Assembly (NCBI GenBank): GCA_007695285.1
Contig: REEC01000078.1
Coordinates: 1 to 32,700 of the forward strand
Direction: 5' to 3'
Length of the DNA stretch: 32,700 bases
From: Spirochaetaceae bacterium
GTDB lineage: Bacteria > Spirochaetota > Spirochaetia > DSM-27196 > PXBQ01
How positions within the stretch are numbered: the stretch's first letter is position 1; every line of letters begins with the position of its first letter. The position numbers and the translations under genes are program-made. This document shows positions 1 through 7,958 of this stretch, in pieces. The notes beneath the pieces were generated by a model that did no database searches, was not told where the DNA came from, and saw only the letters and a list, made by a program, of their open reading frames with translations.

Positions 1-1
1 A

Positions 2-175
2 CTGCAGGCGCAAGTGGACTGGAAGGAATGCGGTCGATGGAACATCGGCGGCGAGCTGATCAAGCTCTACGCATTCGTGATGGTTTTGTGGTACAGCCGA
101 AAACCGTTCGTCCTGTTCACGACCAACATGAAACTCTCTACTGAACGATTTAGAATTGCGGCGAACTGGACTTGA
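2..175 (+). pseudogene. IS21-family transposase (IstA) fragment
   Basis: An open frame enters from the window edge and reads 57 residues to a stop at 173-175. It contains AQVDW followed by GGELIKLYAFVMVLWYSRKP, which I recognise as the start of the DDE integrase core of IS21-type transposases; the Asp of QVDW would be the first catalytic residue. The resemblance ends at about position 145 (MKLST). The last residues read into the tRNA-Leu gene on the other strand, so the rest of the catalytic core and the IstB helper gene are missing on this side. The N-terminal part lies outside the window and cannot be judged. This is most likely a dead remnant. I see no inverted repeat end or target duplication here. 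Confidence 0.75.
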
Positions 176-240
176 ACCAGCACGTCCTTGCGGACACTAG
201 CCCCTCAAGCTAGCGTGTCTACCAATTTCACCACCGCCGC
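157..240 (-). tRNA. tRNA-Leu (anticodon GAG)
   Basis: The minus strand folds as a class II tRNA with a long variable arm. The acceptor stem GCGGCGG pairs with TCGCCGC (one G-U), the anticodon stem CTAGC/GCTAG encloses loop TTGAGGG with anticodon GAG, and the T loop is TTCAAGT. The discriminator base is A and no CCA is encoded. An IS21 transposase remnant begins right at its 3' end and no terminator is visible downstream. Confidence 0.95.
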
Positions 241-254
241 GGTTACAAGGTCGG

Positions 255-283
255 ATTCTAACAAAGGCGGGCGTTTGTGTCAA
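255..283 (-). promoter_or_regulatory. Sigma-70-type promoter of tRNA-Leu(GAG)
   Basis: On the minus strand a perfect -35 TTGACA (278-283) is followed after 17 bases by -10 TAGAAT (255-260). Initiation would fall near 248, about 8 bases before the mature tRNA. This is the best promoter in the window and shows that the local consensus is of the ordinary sigma-70 kind. Confidence 0.8.
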
Positions 284-308
284 CGCGTTTTTGTCGGCGG
301 GCCGGGGT

Positions 309-1295
309 TCATCGGTCCTCGCGCGCGTACTGCGGGCGGTCGGAGTGAAGTGCTTTCTGTGGTGCAGGCGGCATGCCCGCTGCGATCGCTGCGTACGCTT
401 TACGATGCCGTTGATGATAGGTTTGCACCGTCTCAAACCCAAACTCGGCTTGCAGCTGCGCAATCGTGATCGATGGGTCTCTCGGTTCGACGAGGAAGCG
501 CGCGCTGTCGAGGTCCGAGCGGACTTCGACGCGATCTCCGTACGTCGCGGAGATGCGCTCCGGAATGCTGTAGTTGAAGTCCCAATGGCACACTGCGAAA
601 TCGAGGTTGATGTCCTGGTAGATCCACGGCACGCGCTCGTCGGTGACTGCGCGAGTGCGCGCGAGTGGATCGATGATGGCCGACCTGTCTCGTCTGACCG
701 AGCTCACGACGAAGACGTGGTGCTGCCACGCGTATACGCGTAACGGAAAACCTCCGTTGTACGCGGACGGCCAGAATACCAGGCGTGCTTGCGCGTCGGC
801 GATCTCGTTCCAACTCTCGGGGAAACCCGCGTCGAAACAGATTTGCACGCCGACTCTCCCGAAATCAAGTTCGAACACGGGATTCGGTGCCGACCCGGGC
901 GTCGTTCCGTGCTCCAGTACCGTGTAATCCGCGCTCGTGGTTACCGGCTGACGTTTATCGTAAATGCCCGCGACCGCGCCGACGCGGTCGATAATCACGG
1001 CGGAGTTGTACATCGTTCCGGCTCGTTTCGTGACTATCGGGCAGACGACGTAACACGAGTTCTCGCGTGCGATCTTTGCAGCTGCGTCGGTCGTCGGACC
1101 CGGAACCGGCTCGGCGTGCAGTGCCGGTCCGTCGGGAACGGACACCGTCGTGAAGGTCTCGGGTAGACACACTATGTCGGGCCGAACGCTGAGTGTTTGG
1201 CGGAGCAGGCTGAGAACGTAATCCCTGTTCTCCGCCGGGCTCGCAAAGAAACGGCCGCTCTGGCACACCGTGGCGACTCGGGTAAGGTGTGGCAT
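309..1295 (-). CDS. Carbon-nitrogen hydrolase (nitrilase superfamily)
   Basis: A 328-residue protein with the nitrilase-superfamily catalytic triad in order: Glu46 (CLPETF), Lys114 (YDKRQPV) and Cys153 (QICFDAGFPE). Such enzymes hydrolyse amide or nitrile carbon-nitrogen bonds through a cysteine thioester; the substrate cannot be read from the sequence. No signal peptide is seen, so it is probably cytoplasmic. I chose the ATG at 1295 because GGGGGAG lies 5 bases before it; an in-frame ATG at 1325 has no such site and would overlap the likely -10 element. The gene is divergent from the sialidase-metallophosphoesterase pair across a 155-bp gap, so the three may act together. The C-terminal 50 residues or so look like a family-specific tail. 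Confidence 0.88.
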   Translation of the reverse strand: MPHLTRVATVCQSGRFFASPAENRDYVLSLLRQTLSVRPDIVCLPETFTTVSVPDGPALHAEPVPGPTTDAAAKIARENSCYVVCPIVTKRAGTMYNSAVIIDRVGAVAGIYDKRQPVTTSADYTVLEHGTTPGSAPNPVFELDFGRVGVQICFDAGFPESWNEIADAQARLVFWPSAYNGGFPLRVYAWQHHVFVVSSVRRDRSAIIDPLARTRAVTDERVPWIYQDINLDFAVCHWDFNYSIPERISATYGDRVEVRSDLDSARFLVEPRDPSITIAQLQAEFGFETVQTYHQRHRKAYAAIAAGMPPAPQKALHSDRPQYAREDR

Positions 1296-1316
1296 ATCGT
1301 CTCCCCCTGTTCCCGG

Positions 1317-1322
1317 AGTATA
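1317..1322 (-). promoter_or_regulatory. Probable -10 element of the C-N hydrolase gene
   Basis: TATACT on the minus strand, 21 bases upstream of the chosen ATG at 1295. Initiation near 1310 would give a short leader holding the GGGGGAG ribosome binding site. No good -35 hexamer is seen at 16-18 bases, so an activator may be needed. Confidence 0.4.
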
Positions 1323-1396
1323 CACGATCGCAGCTCACTTTTCGAGCACGGACGTCAGCCCATGCCGTCCCCCTTTCGTCCGGGGCGATGATCCTG

Positions 1397-1402
1397 TATA
1401 GT
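1397..1402 (+). promoter_or_regulatory. Possible -10 element of the sialidase-phosphoesterase operon
   Basis: TATAGT on the plus strand, 48 bases before the ATG at 1451. The -35 position 17 bases upstream (TTTCGT) is poor. Together with the minus-strand TATACT at 1317-1322 this makes the gap a divergent promoter region. Confidence 0.3.
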
Positions 1403-1450
1403 AGCCGCCGGGAGTTAGGAGGCGGTGCGCGTGACTGAGAGAGGGGACAT

Positions 1451-2599
1451 ATGAAACAGACATCTTACGATATCGACCGCGTCGCGGTGCGGTCGGGGTT
1501 TGACGGTGTGACGTTTTTTGCGCAGGCGCGCGCGGGAATCGTCCCGTCTCGCGACGGGGGAGTTCCGACCGTCGTTCTCACCGCACAACCGACTCTGCGG
1601 AGCGGGTCGGACGTGTTCTTCGCGTTATCCGAGTGGAGAAGCGCCGACCTCGGGAGAACGTGGATCGGTCCTGTCGAACACGGCGAGACACTCGGCCGAA
1701 GGAACGACGGCGACGGTGTCGTCGTCGCGATCTGCGATATGACGCCCGCGTACCACGCCGCGACCGGAAAACTCCTCTCGACCGGTCACACGGTCCGGTA
1801 TCACGATGATTCGCATCCTATTGTCGCGCGCCGGCGCGAGACCGCGTACTCGGTGTACTACTCGGAGGAACACACGTGGGCACCGTGGCGCACGGTCGAG
1901 ATGCCCGATGACCCGCGGTTTCTCTGCGCGGGAGCCGGTTCCGCGCAACGCGTCGATCTGCCCGACGGCTCGATCCTTTTACCGATTTACTACCGGCAGG
2001 TGTCCGACGATTGGCACGCGTGCCACTCGGCCGCGGTCATGCGCGTTTCTTTCGACGGAGATGCTCTCGTATACCGGGAGCATGGGACCGAGCTTTCGGT
2101 GCCCGAACCACGGGGGTTCTGCGAGCCGTCTCTGACTTACTTCCAGGGTCGTTTTTTTCTGACTCTCCGGAACGACGTCCGCGGGTACGTTACCGTGAGC
2201 GACGACGGGCTCGAGTTTGAGCCCGCTCGTCCGTGGTGTTTCGACGACGGCAGCGAGCTCGGAAACTACAATACGCAGCAGCACTGGGTGACGCATCGCG
2301 ATCGGCTATACCTGGTATACACTCGGCGAGGGCTCAACAACGATCACGTATTTCGCCACCGGGCACCACTCATGATCGCAGAGGTCGATCCGGACTCGCT
2401 GCGCGTCATCCGTAGTACAGAACGGGAGCTCGTCCCGAATCGTGGGGCGCGGCTCGGGAATTTTTCGGTCTGCGACGTGAGTGCGGAAGAGACGTGGGTA
2501 ATAGCCGCGGAGTGGATGCAACCCGTCGGGTGCGAGGCGTACGGGAGCGACAACACGATCTGGGCAGCTCGAATTCTTTGGAGTACACAGCAGAAATGA
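1451..2599 (+). CDS. Sialidase-like (BNR/Asp-box) beta-propeller protein
   Basis: A 382-residue protein of the sialidase fold type. A perfect Asp box (SxDxGxTW) is visible at residues 64-71 (SADLGRTW), and a degenerate one lies in VTVSDDGLEF. The stretch FCEPSLTYFQGRFFLTLRND is typical of uncharacterised bacterial sialidase-like propellers. True sialidases use an Arg triad, a Tyr/Glu pair and an Asp; I cannot assign these with certainty, so the substrate is unknown. There is no signal peptide, which points to a cytoplasmic enzyme acting on imported or intracellular sugar. The ATG at 1451 follows the purine-rich GAGAGAGGGG. Its stop overlaps the next start (ATGA), so the phosphoesterase is translationally coupled to it. 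Confidence 0.75.
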   Translation: MKQTSYDIDRVAVRSGFDGVTFFAQARAGIVPSRDGGVPTVVLTAQPTLRSGSDVFFALSEWRSADLGRTWIGPVEHGETLGRRNDGDGVVVAICDMTPAYHAATGKLLSTGHTVRYHDDSHPIVARRRETAYSVYYSEEHTWAPWRTVEMPDDPRFLCAGAGSAQRVDLPDGSILLPIYYRQVSDDWHACHSAAVMRVSFDGDALVYREHGTELSVPEPRGFCEPSLTYFQGRFFLTLRNDVRGYVTVSDDGLEFEPARPWCFDDGSELGNYNTQQHWVTHRDRLYLVYTRRGLNNDHVFRHRAPLMIAEVDPDSLRVIRSTERELVPNRGARLGNFSVCDVSAEETWVIAAEWMQPVGCEAYGSDNTIWAARILWSTQQK

Positions 2600-3507
2600 G
2601 TAATACAACGCACCTGACGCCACCCGGAAAATCCTCCGGCTGGATCTGGGTACAGTCGGACCTTCAGCTCGCGCAGCCCGGGCGCGCGATCTCGGTCCTT
2701 GGGAACGCCGTACAGGATGCCGCGGGACTCGATATCCGGATCGACGGCGTATGGTGCCTCGGTGACGCGCTCTGCGGTATCCGGGAAGACGACCTCGATG
2801 AGGTTGCAATGGCGAGTATCGATCTACTCGAAAGCCTCGGGGTTCCTGTCGTGTATCTGCTTGGAAACCACGAGATGGACGTACGCGAGAAGTCAGGCCG
2901 GAACGTCTTTCCGATTTTTAACCACACTGCCGGACGGCCCGGCTGGCATACCCAGGCCGAGTTGGACGATTTCTTCTTCGAGAGGATGTGCTTCGGGACG
3001 CGTGTTTGTTTTATGGGTGACCATGCGGACCGCCGGCCGGACGGGACGTGGTTTGTGCAGCACCATCGAGTCGCGGGGGAAGGGTATCCACACGACGACT
3101 CGTCGTGGAACCGTTTGCGCGATGAGATCGCGGGAGCCGTCGAGCCGGTCCTCACGGTCTCGCACTATGCGTACCCGGGTGGACAACGTCCCGGGGAGTT
3201 GATAGCACGGCTTCTGCCGCTGCCCGCTACGGTTATTACGCACCTGCACGGCCACGCGCATATCGGCGACATGGTCTGGAACCGGGAACACCCGTACCGG
3301 AGAGAAAACCCGATCGACGGGACCACGGTCAAACAGTACAACATTTCGGCGCTCGAGGACGTCAGGTCGGCCGGGAGCCACACGGCGTTTCTCCGGTTCG
3401 AGAACGGTGTTCCGGTCGAGATCCGGACCCGGTGCCACATCGAGCGCCGGTGGGTCGAGAGCTTTTCGATCGGCGGTGCCGGCGCGCGGGTCTCCCCGAA
3501 CGATTGA
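2596..3507 (+). CDS. Calcineurin-like metallophosphoesterase
   Basis: A 303-residue protein with the metallophosphoesterase motifs in order: SDLQL (Asp22), LGDAL (Asp57), LLGNHEMD (Asn91, His92), VSHYAYPG and HLHGHAHIGD. These bind a two-metal centre that hydrolyses phosphomono- or diesters. In the first motif the usual D-x-H is D-L-Q (Gln24); a D-x-Q variant is known in some branches of the family, so activity is not excluded. No signal peptide is seen. The ATG at 2596 overlaps the stop of the sialidase-like gene, so the two are made together; an earlier in-frame ATG at 2494 lies inside that gene and was rejected. The natural substrate is unknown. Confidence 0.85.
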   Translation: MSNTTHLTPPGKSSGWIWVQSDLQLAQPGRAISVLGNAVQDAAGLDIRIDGVWCLGDALCGIREDDLDEVAMASIDLLESLGVPVVYLLGNHEMDVREKSGRNVFPIFNHTAGRPGWHTQAELDDFFFERMCFGTRVCFMGDHADRRPDGTWFVQHHRVAGEGYPHDDSSWNRLRDEIAGAVEPVLTVSHYAYPGGQRPGELIARLLPLPATVITHLHGHAHIGDMVWNREHPYRRENPIDGTTVKQYNISALEDVRSAGSHTAFLRFENGVPVEIRTRCHIERRWVESFSIGGAGARVSPND

Positions 3508-3520
3508 GACGTCCGGGGAG
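3492..3520 (+). terminator. Weak hairpin at the phosphoesterase/AKR convergent junction
   Basis: CTCCCCG (3492-3498) and CGGGGAG (3514-3520) form a 7-bp perfect stem around a 15-base loop that spans the stop codon of the phosphoesterase. No T tract follows on either strand, so it is at best a weak terminator or a 3'-end stabiliser. Confidence 0.25.
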
Positions 3521-3545
3521 CACGACTACCGCGTGGCGCCCGTGA

Positions 3546-4589
3546 CTACCACGCGTACGCCTCGGGGGCCTGGTCTCCCGGGCCCGGAAAAACCTCGTCG
3601 AGACGCGTGAGAATCTCCGCGGGAAGTTCGATTTCGACCGCTCGGACCGCGGCCTCGAGTTGATCGACCGTGCGTGGTCCGATGATCGGGCCGGTCACGA
3701 CCGGGTTTGCGAGAAGCCACGCGAGCGCGACGTTCGCGGGTTCCTCGCCGAGCTCGGCCGCGATTTTCTCAAACTCGTCGATCTTCGCTTGTGTTGCGGC
3801 GTCGAGCGTCTGTCCGGACCGGCGTCCGCCGGCGCCCGCGCGGTGTTTGCCCGCGAGCAGACCACCGCCGAGGGGGCTGTACGGGATGACCCCGACGCCG
3901 TACGCGCGGCACGCGGGGAGCATCTCGAGCTCGACCGTGCGCGTAAACAGATTATACTTGCTCTGCTCGGACACCAGGCCGAGGAAGTTGCGGTGTCGCG
4001 CGCGCTCATTCGCCTGCGCGATGTTCCAGCCCGCGAAGTTGCTCGAGCCGACGTACGTGATCTTCCCGGCGCCGACGAGCTGCTCCATCGCTTGCCAGAC
4101 CTCGTCCCAGTCGGCACCGGGTTTGACGTGAGTGGGGTGCGACAGGTTCCGGAGGTCTCCGTCGATGTACTTCATCGGACTCTTGAAGTGGGGGAGGCCT
4201 CGGTCGATGTGATGCATCTGGTAGAGGTCGACGTGATCGACGCCGAGCCGTGAGAGGCTCGCGTCGCAGCCCGCGCGGATATGGTACGCCGAGAGCCCTT
4301 CGTCGTTCGCTCCCGGACCCATCGGGCCGAACACTTTGGTCGCGAGCACGATCGAGTCGCGTCGTCCGCCGCCTTGAGCGAGCCAGCGCCCTATGAGCTT
4401 CTCGGTTCCGCCCTCGCCCTGGACCTTCCCGTAGCGGTCGGCCGTGTCGAAAAAGTTGATTCCGAGCTCGAGCGCACGGTCCATGATCGCGAAACTCGTT
4501 TTCTCGTCGGAAGCCGCGTCGAAGTTCATCGTGCCGAGAACCAATCGGCTGACCTTGAGGCCTGTTCGTCCGAGTTGTGTATACTTCAT
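3546..4589 (-). CDS. Aldo/keto reductase
   Basis: A 347-residue NAD(P)H-dependent oxidoreductase of the aldo/keto reductase family. The catalytic tetrad is visible: Asp48 and Tyr53 (FFDTADRYG), Lys85 (LATKVFG) and His126 (YQMHHID). The C-terminal region has SPLGGGLLAGK and the family end PEAYAW. It would reduce an aldehyde or ketone in the cytoplasm; the substrate is not predictable. The ATG follows AGGAGG by 5 bases. It lies 33 bases downstream of the nitroreductase on the same strand, so the two probably form an operon of redox enzymes read from the promoter at 5223-5251. Confidence 0.93.
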   Translation of the reverse strand: MKYTQLGRTGLKVSRLVLGTMNFDAASDEKTSFAIMDRALELGINFFDTADRYGKVQGEGGTEKLIGRWLAQGGGRRDSIVLATKVFGPMGPGANDEGLSAYHIRAGCDASLSRLGVDHVDLYQMHHIDRGLPHFKSPMKYIDGDLRNLSHPTHVKPGADWDEVWQAMEQLVGAGKITYVGSSNFAGWNIAQANERARHRNFLGLVSEQSKYNLFTRTVELEMLPACRAYGVGVIPYSPLGGGLLAGKHRAGAGGRRSGQTLDAATQAKIDEFEKIAAELGEEPANVALAWLLANPVVTGPIIGPRTVDQLEAAVRAVEIELPAEILTRLDEVFPGPGDQAPEAYAW

Positions 4590-4622
4590 GTTTCCTCCTG
4601 CCGGTTACGATTTATCGATGCG

Positions 4623-5204
4623 TCACTGCCACGCGCGGATGAGTACCTCGTCGAGACGGCGTTTCGGGACGTGGTGCGCGTCGGTCTCGTCGCGGTAGTA
4701 CACGACCGAGCCGTCGAAGCGCGGGTCCTCTAACACGATCTTCTCGGCGGGTTTGCCGAGCGCGATCACCATCTCGATCGAGAAACCGTCGGGCAGCTCG
4801 ATGATCGGCGCGAGTTTTCCTCGATTGATCGCGCCGAGCATGCACGCGCCGTACCCGGCTTCGGTCGCGCCGAGTTGAATCGTCTGACCGACGATGCCCG
4901 GGTCGACGCCCGCGTTCGCCGAAATCGACGAATCGAGCAGAACGATGATGTACGCGGTGGGTCTCTCGCCGGGTTTCGGCCCGTCCCACTCCTTGAGCGA
5001 ACCCGCCCACGACAGCGTTGAGAAGACGCGCTCGTTCATCTCTTTGTTTGTCGAGACCAGGTACTTCAGCGGTTGTGCGTTACGCGCGGACGGCGAGAGT
5101 CGTGCGGCATCGACGAGTTGGTGAACCACGTCCGGTGGGATCGGCACCGATTCGTCGAATCTTCGATAGCTCCTGGCTTGTTTCACGAGTTCTAAAATCG
5201 ACAT
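4623..5204 (-). CDS. Nitroreductase-family flavoprotein
   Basis: A 193-residue protein of the FMN-dependent nitroreductase fold. It starts with the typical RSYRRF phosphate-binding segment, then LVDAARLSPSARNAQPLKY, a central hydrophobic IVLLDSS, and GIVGQTIQLGATEAGYGACMLGAI, where the family binds the isoalloxazine ring. The ATG at 5204 is preceded at 5 bases by GGAGG. A second in-frame ATG at 5216 lies exactly where transcription should begin and would give a leaderless form four residues longer. It is followed by an aldo/keto reductase, suggesting detoxification or a shared redox pathway. Confidence 0.88.
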   Translation of the reverse strand: MSILELVKQARSYRRFDESVPIPPDVVHQLVDAARLSPSARNAQPLKYLVSTNKEMNERVFSTLSWAGSLKEWDGPKPGERPTAYIIVLLDSSISANAGVDPGIVGQTIQLGATEAGYGACMLGAINRGKLAPIIELPDGFSIEMVIALGKPAEKIVLEDPRFDGSVVYYRDETDAHHVPKRRLDEVLIRAWQ

Positions 5205-5222
5205 GTCGTCCTCCATGGCTTC

Positions 5223-5251
5223 ATACTACACGGTGCCGCGGAACGAGACAA
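5223..5251 (-). promoter_or_regulatory. Promoter of the nitroreductase-AKR operon
   Basis: On the minus strand TTGTCT (5246-5251), a 17-base spacer, then TAGTAT (5223-5228). Initiation would fall at about 5216, which is the A of an in-frame ATG upstream of the Shine-Dalgarno-led ATG at 5204. Confidence 0.55.
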
Positions 5252-5306
5252 CAGTTTTGAAATCCGGTATTCTGTCGCGAAGACTCCGGCACGCACGCCG
5301 CGCGCG

Positions 5307-5335
5307 TTGACAGCGACAGGAATTCCATGGACGAT
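5307..5335 (+). promoter_or_regulatory. Possible promoter of the ThuA-like gene
   Basis: A perfect -35 TTGACA (5307-5312) is followed after 17 bases by GACGAT (5330-5335), which matches the -10 consensus at three of six positions. The leader to the start codon would be about 60 bases. Confidence 0.35.
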
Positions 5336-5402
5336 GGCGGGATACTAAAAACCACGGCCCCGCCGAACAGCGGTCGGTCCGAGAGAACAACACGAGGTGA
5401 AA

Positions 5403-6140
5403 ATGATAAACGCAGTAGTTTGGAACGAGTTCCGGCACGAGAAACAAAAAGACCACGTCGCGGCAAAGATTTACCCTGACGGGATTCACGCGACGATCGC
5501 GTCGTACCTGAACGGAGTCGATGGTGTCAACGCCGAGACGGCGACGCTCGATGAGCCCGAACACGGGTTGAGCGAGGCGCGTCTCGCGAAGACCGATGTG
5601 CTCTTGTGGTGGGGCCACATGGCGCACGGCGAGGTTTCCGATGAAGTCGTCGCGCGCGTGCGAACGCGCGTGCTGTCCGGGATGGGGTTGATCGTGTTGC
5701 ACTCGGGGCATTTCTCGAAGATCTTCCGGTCGCTCATGGGCACCAACTGCTCACTCGGGTGGCGCAACGACGGTGAAAAAGAGCGGCTCTGGAATCTCGC
5801 GCCCGACCATCCGATCACGGCCGGTCTCGGCGAGTACATCGAGATCCCACGCGCGGAGATGTACTCCGAGCGATTCGATATCCCCGAGCCCGAGCGGCTC
5901 ATTTTTGTGTCGTGGTTCGAGGGCGGCGAAGTGTTTCGCAGCGGCTGCACGTGGACGCGCGGGAACGGCAAGGTGTTCTACTTCCGCCCGGGTGACGAGT
6001 CGTGGCCCGTGTATCACCAGAAAGAGGTGATGTCGGTCATCGCGAACGCTGTCAAGTGGGCGGCCCCGTCGATCACGGCCGATACCTCGCGCTGCGAGAA
6101 CCGGAAGACCCCGATCGAGGCAATCGCGCCAAAGACGTGA
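5403..6140 (+). CDS. ThuA-like protein (trehalose utilisation family)
   Basis: A 245-residue protein of the ThuA/class I glutamine amidotransferase-like fold. Recognisable segments are [13 protein letters not shown] at the start, [28 protein letters not shown] and [13 protein letters not shown] near the end. ThuA is linked to trehalose or related disaccharide catabolism in rhizobia, but the biochemical role of most members is uncertain. No signal peptide is seen. I chose the ATG at 5403 because GAGGTG (5394-5399) is a fair ribosome binding site for it; the GTG at 5397 would lie inside that site. The stop directly abuts the stop of the convergent pepF gene. Confidence 0.85.
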   Translation: MINAVVWNEFRHEKQKDHVAAKIYPDGIHATIASYLNGVDGVNAETATLDEPEHGLSEARLAKTDVLLWWGHMAHGEVSDEVVARVRTRVLSGMGLIVLHSGHFSKIFRSLMGTNCSLGWRNDGEKERLWNLAPDHPITAGLGEYIEIPRAEMYSERFDIPEPERLIFVSWFEGGEVFRSGCTWTRGNGKVFYFRPGDESWPVYHQKEVMSVIANAVKWAAPSITADTSRCENRKTPIEAIAPKT

Positions 6141-7949
6141 TCACGCGAGGTACTTCGTGAGCTCCTCGACGCGCGAGGCGAACACCGACAACGCCGTCTC
6201 GACCGCGTCGGGTTGTGTCATGTCGACCCCCGCGCTTTTGAGCGACTCGATCGGGTACCGCGAACCGCCTGACTTCAGGAACGCAAAGTACGCCTCGCGC
6301 TCGGCGTCGCCGCCGGTCATCACGCGTTCGGCGAGAGTGAGCGCGGCGGAGATCCCCGTCGCGTACTTGAAGACGTAGAACGCACGGTAGAAGTGCGGAA
6401 TCCTGAAGCCCTCGAGATCCGCGTGTTCGTCGAGTTGCACGCCGTCGCCGAAGTACTTTTCTAACAGCGATCTATACGTCGCGCGAAGCCAGTCCAGGCT
6501 CAACGAGTTCCCCGACTCGACGTGCGCGTGAGCCATGTGTTCGAACTCCGCGAACATCGTCTGGCGGTACAACGTGCCGATGATGTCGTCGATCTCTTTG
6601 TTGATCAGGTACGCGCGCATCGCGTCGTCCTCGACGCGATCGAGCATGTGCCGGAGCAGCAGGTTTTCGTTGAACGTCGAGGCGACCTCGGCCTCGAAAA
6701 TCGTGTAGTCGTAGTGCTGAAACGGGTTGTTCCGCGCCGAGTACCACGAGTGCATCGAGTGCCCGCCTTCGTGCGCGAGCGTGAAGACGTCGCGGATCAC
6801 GTCCTCTTTGTAGTTCATGAGAATGTATGGGTCACCGACGTACGATCCCGCCGAGAACGCTCCCGACCGTTTACCTTTGTTCTCGTACTTGTCGACCCAG
6901 CCGCCGAGCAAACCCGACCGCAGCGTATCCGTGTACTCGGCGCCGAGCGGAGCGAGCGCTTCGATCACGCGATCGACCGCCTGTTCGTACGTGTGGTGAA
7001 CGTGGATGTTCGGAACCAGCGGGACCTTTGTGTCGAACAGCGAAAAGTCGTCGATCTTCTGAATACGCTTCCGGAGCGCGTAGTACGCGTGAAGCGGCTC
7101 GAGGTGGCGCGACACCGCATCGACCAGACTGTCGTAAACCGTCTCGGGGATGTTGTCCGAAAAAAGCGCACCGGCGCGCGCGGACGGGAAGTTTCTCACC
7201 CGCGCTCGGTAGACGTCGAGGTGAATACTTCCTATGTACAGGCTCGAGAGTGTGTTCTTGTGGCCGTCGAATCCTTTCATGAACTGCGTGTACGCCTTCC
7301 TGCGGATCTCGCGGTCCGGACTCAACATGAACGAAGAGAAGGACGATTGACTCAACGGTTTTTCGCCCTCGGGTGTCTCGATCGTTCCGAACTCCATGTC
7401 GACGTCGGTCAACGCGGAGAACGCCGAGCGCGCGGTCTGGTTCGACTCCTCCTGCATCGCGAGCAGTCGCTCTTCGTTCTCAGTAAGAATATGCGGTTTG
7501 AACCGGATCAACTTCCGCAGGTAGACCTCGTACTCTGCGAGGACGTCCGTCGCCAGGAAAGCCTCCATCCTATCGTCCGGAATCGCCTGGATCTCGGGTT
7601 TGACAAAACTCGTCAACGCCTCGAGTTCGGTCGCGGCCGCGACGTATCTGCCCCATCTCTCTTGGTTCTTGCTCGACCCGGCGTCTTCGGACTGCCTCAG
7701 CATCGCGTAGTATCCGAGCCGCTCTGCGGTCCTCTCGAGCGACATCAAGAGGTCGAGCGCTTCTCGAAGTTTTTCCGCGGACTCGCCGAGAGTACCTTTG
7801 ATCGAGGCAACCGTCGCGCCCGATTTTTTGAACGCCGCGAGATCGGCCTCCCATCCGGCATCGTCGTCGTACAGCTTTGCGAGGTTCCACGCGTCCGACT
7901 CAGGGACGTCTTTCCGTTCGGGGATGGTAGTAGGGGATTTCGTGTTCAT
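6141..7949 (-). CDS. pepF: Oligoendopeptidase F (M3 family)
   Basis: A 602-residue zinc metallopeptidase of the M3B family, matching the usual length of about 600. The zinc motif HExxH is HEGGH with His393, Glu394 and His397, within FTLAHEGGHSMHSWYS. The C-terminal part keeps HMAHAHVESG and YFGDGV, as in PepF. These cytoplasmic enzymes degrade short peptides left by larger proteases. The gene begins 9 bases after the stop of rdgB with no clear ribosome binding site (GGG lies directly before ATG), so translation probably depends on rdgB. It is the last gene of the long minus-strand block and meets the ThuA-like gene end to end. Confidence 0.95.
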   Translation of the reverse strand: MNTKSPTTIPERKDVPESDAWNLAKLYDDDAGWEADLAAFKKSGATVASIKGTLGESAEKLREALDLLMSLERTAERLGYYAMLRQSEDAGSSKNQERWGRYVAAATELEALTSFVKPEIQAIPDDRMEAFLATDVLAEYEVYLRKLIRFKPHILTENEERLLAMQEESNQTARSAFSALTDVDMEFGTIETPEGEKPLSQSSFSSFMLSPDREIRRKAYTQFMKGFDGHKNTLSSLYIGSIHLDVYRARVRNFPSARAGALFSDNIPETVYDSLVDAVSRHLEPLHAYYALRKRIQKIDDFSLFDTKVPLVPNIHVHHTYEQAVDRVIEALAPLGAEYTDTLRSGLLGGWVDKYENKGKRSGAFSAGSYVGDPYILMNYKEDVIRDVFTLAHEGGHSMHSWYSARNNPFQHYDYTIFEAEVASTFNENLLLRHMLDRVEDDAMRAYLINKEIDDIIGTLYRQTMFAEFEHMAHAHVESGNSLSLDWLRATYRSLLEKYFGDGVQLDEHADLEGFRIPHFYRAFYVFKYATGISAALTLAERVMTGGDAEREAYFAFLKSGGSRYPIESLKSAGVDMTQPDAVETALSVFASRVEELTKYLA

Positions 7950-7958
7950 CCCAGAAAG

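Noticed and set aside
2494-2595. ATG at 2494 as the phosphoesterase start
   Set aside because: It lies deep inside the sialidase-like gene without a ribosome site. The ATG at 2596 overlaps the upstream stop in the usual coupled way.
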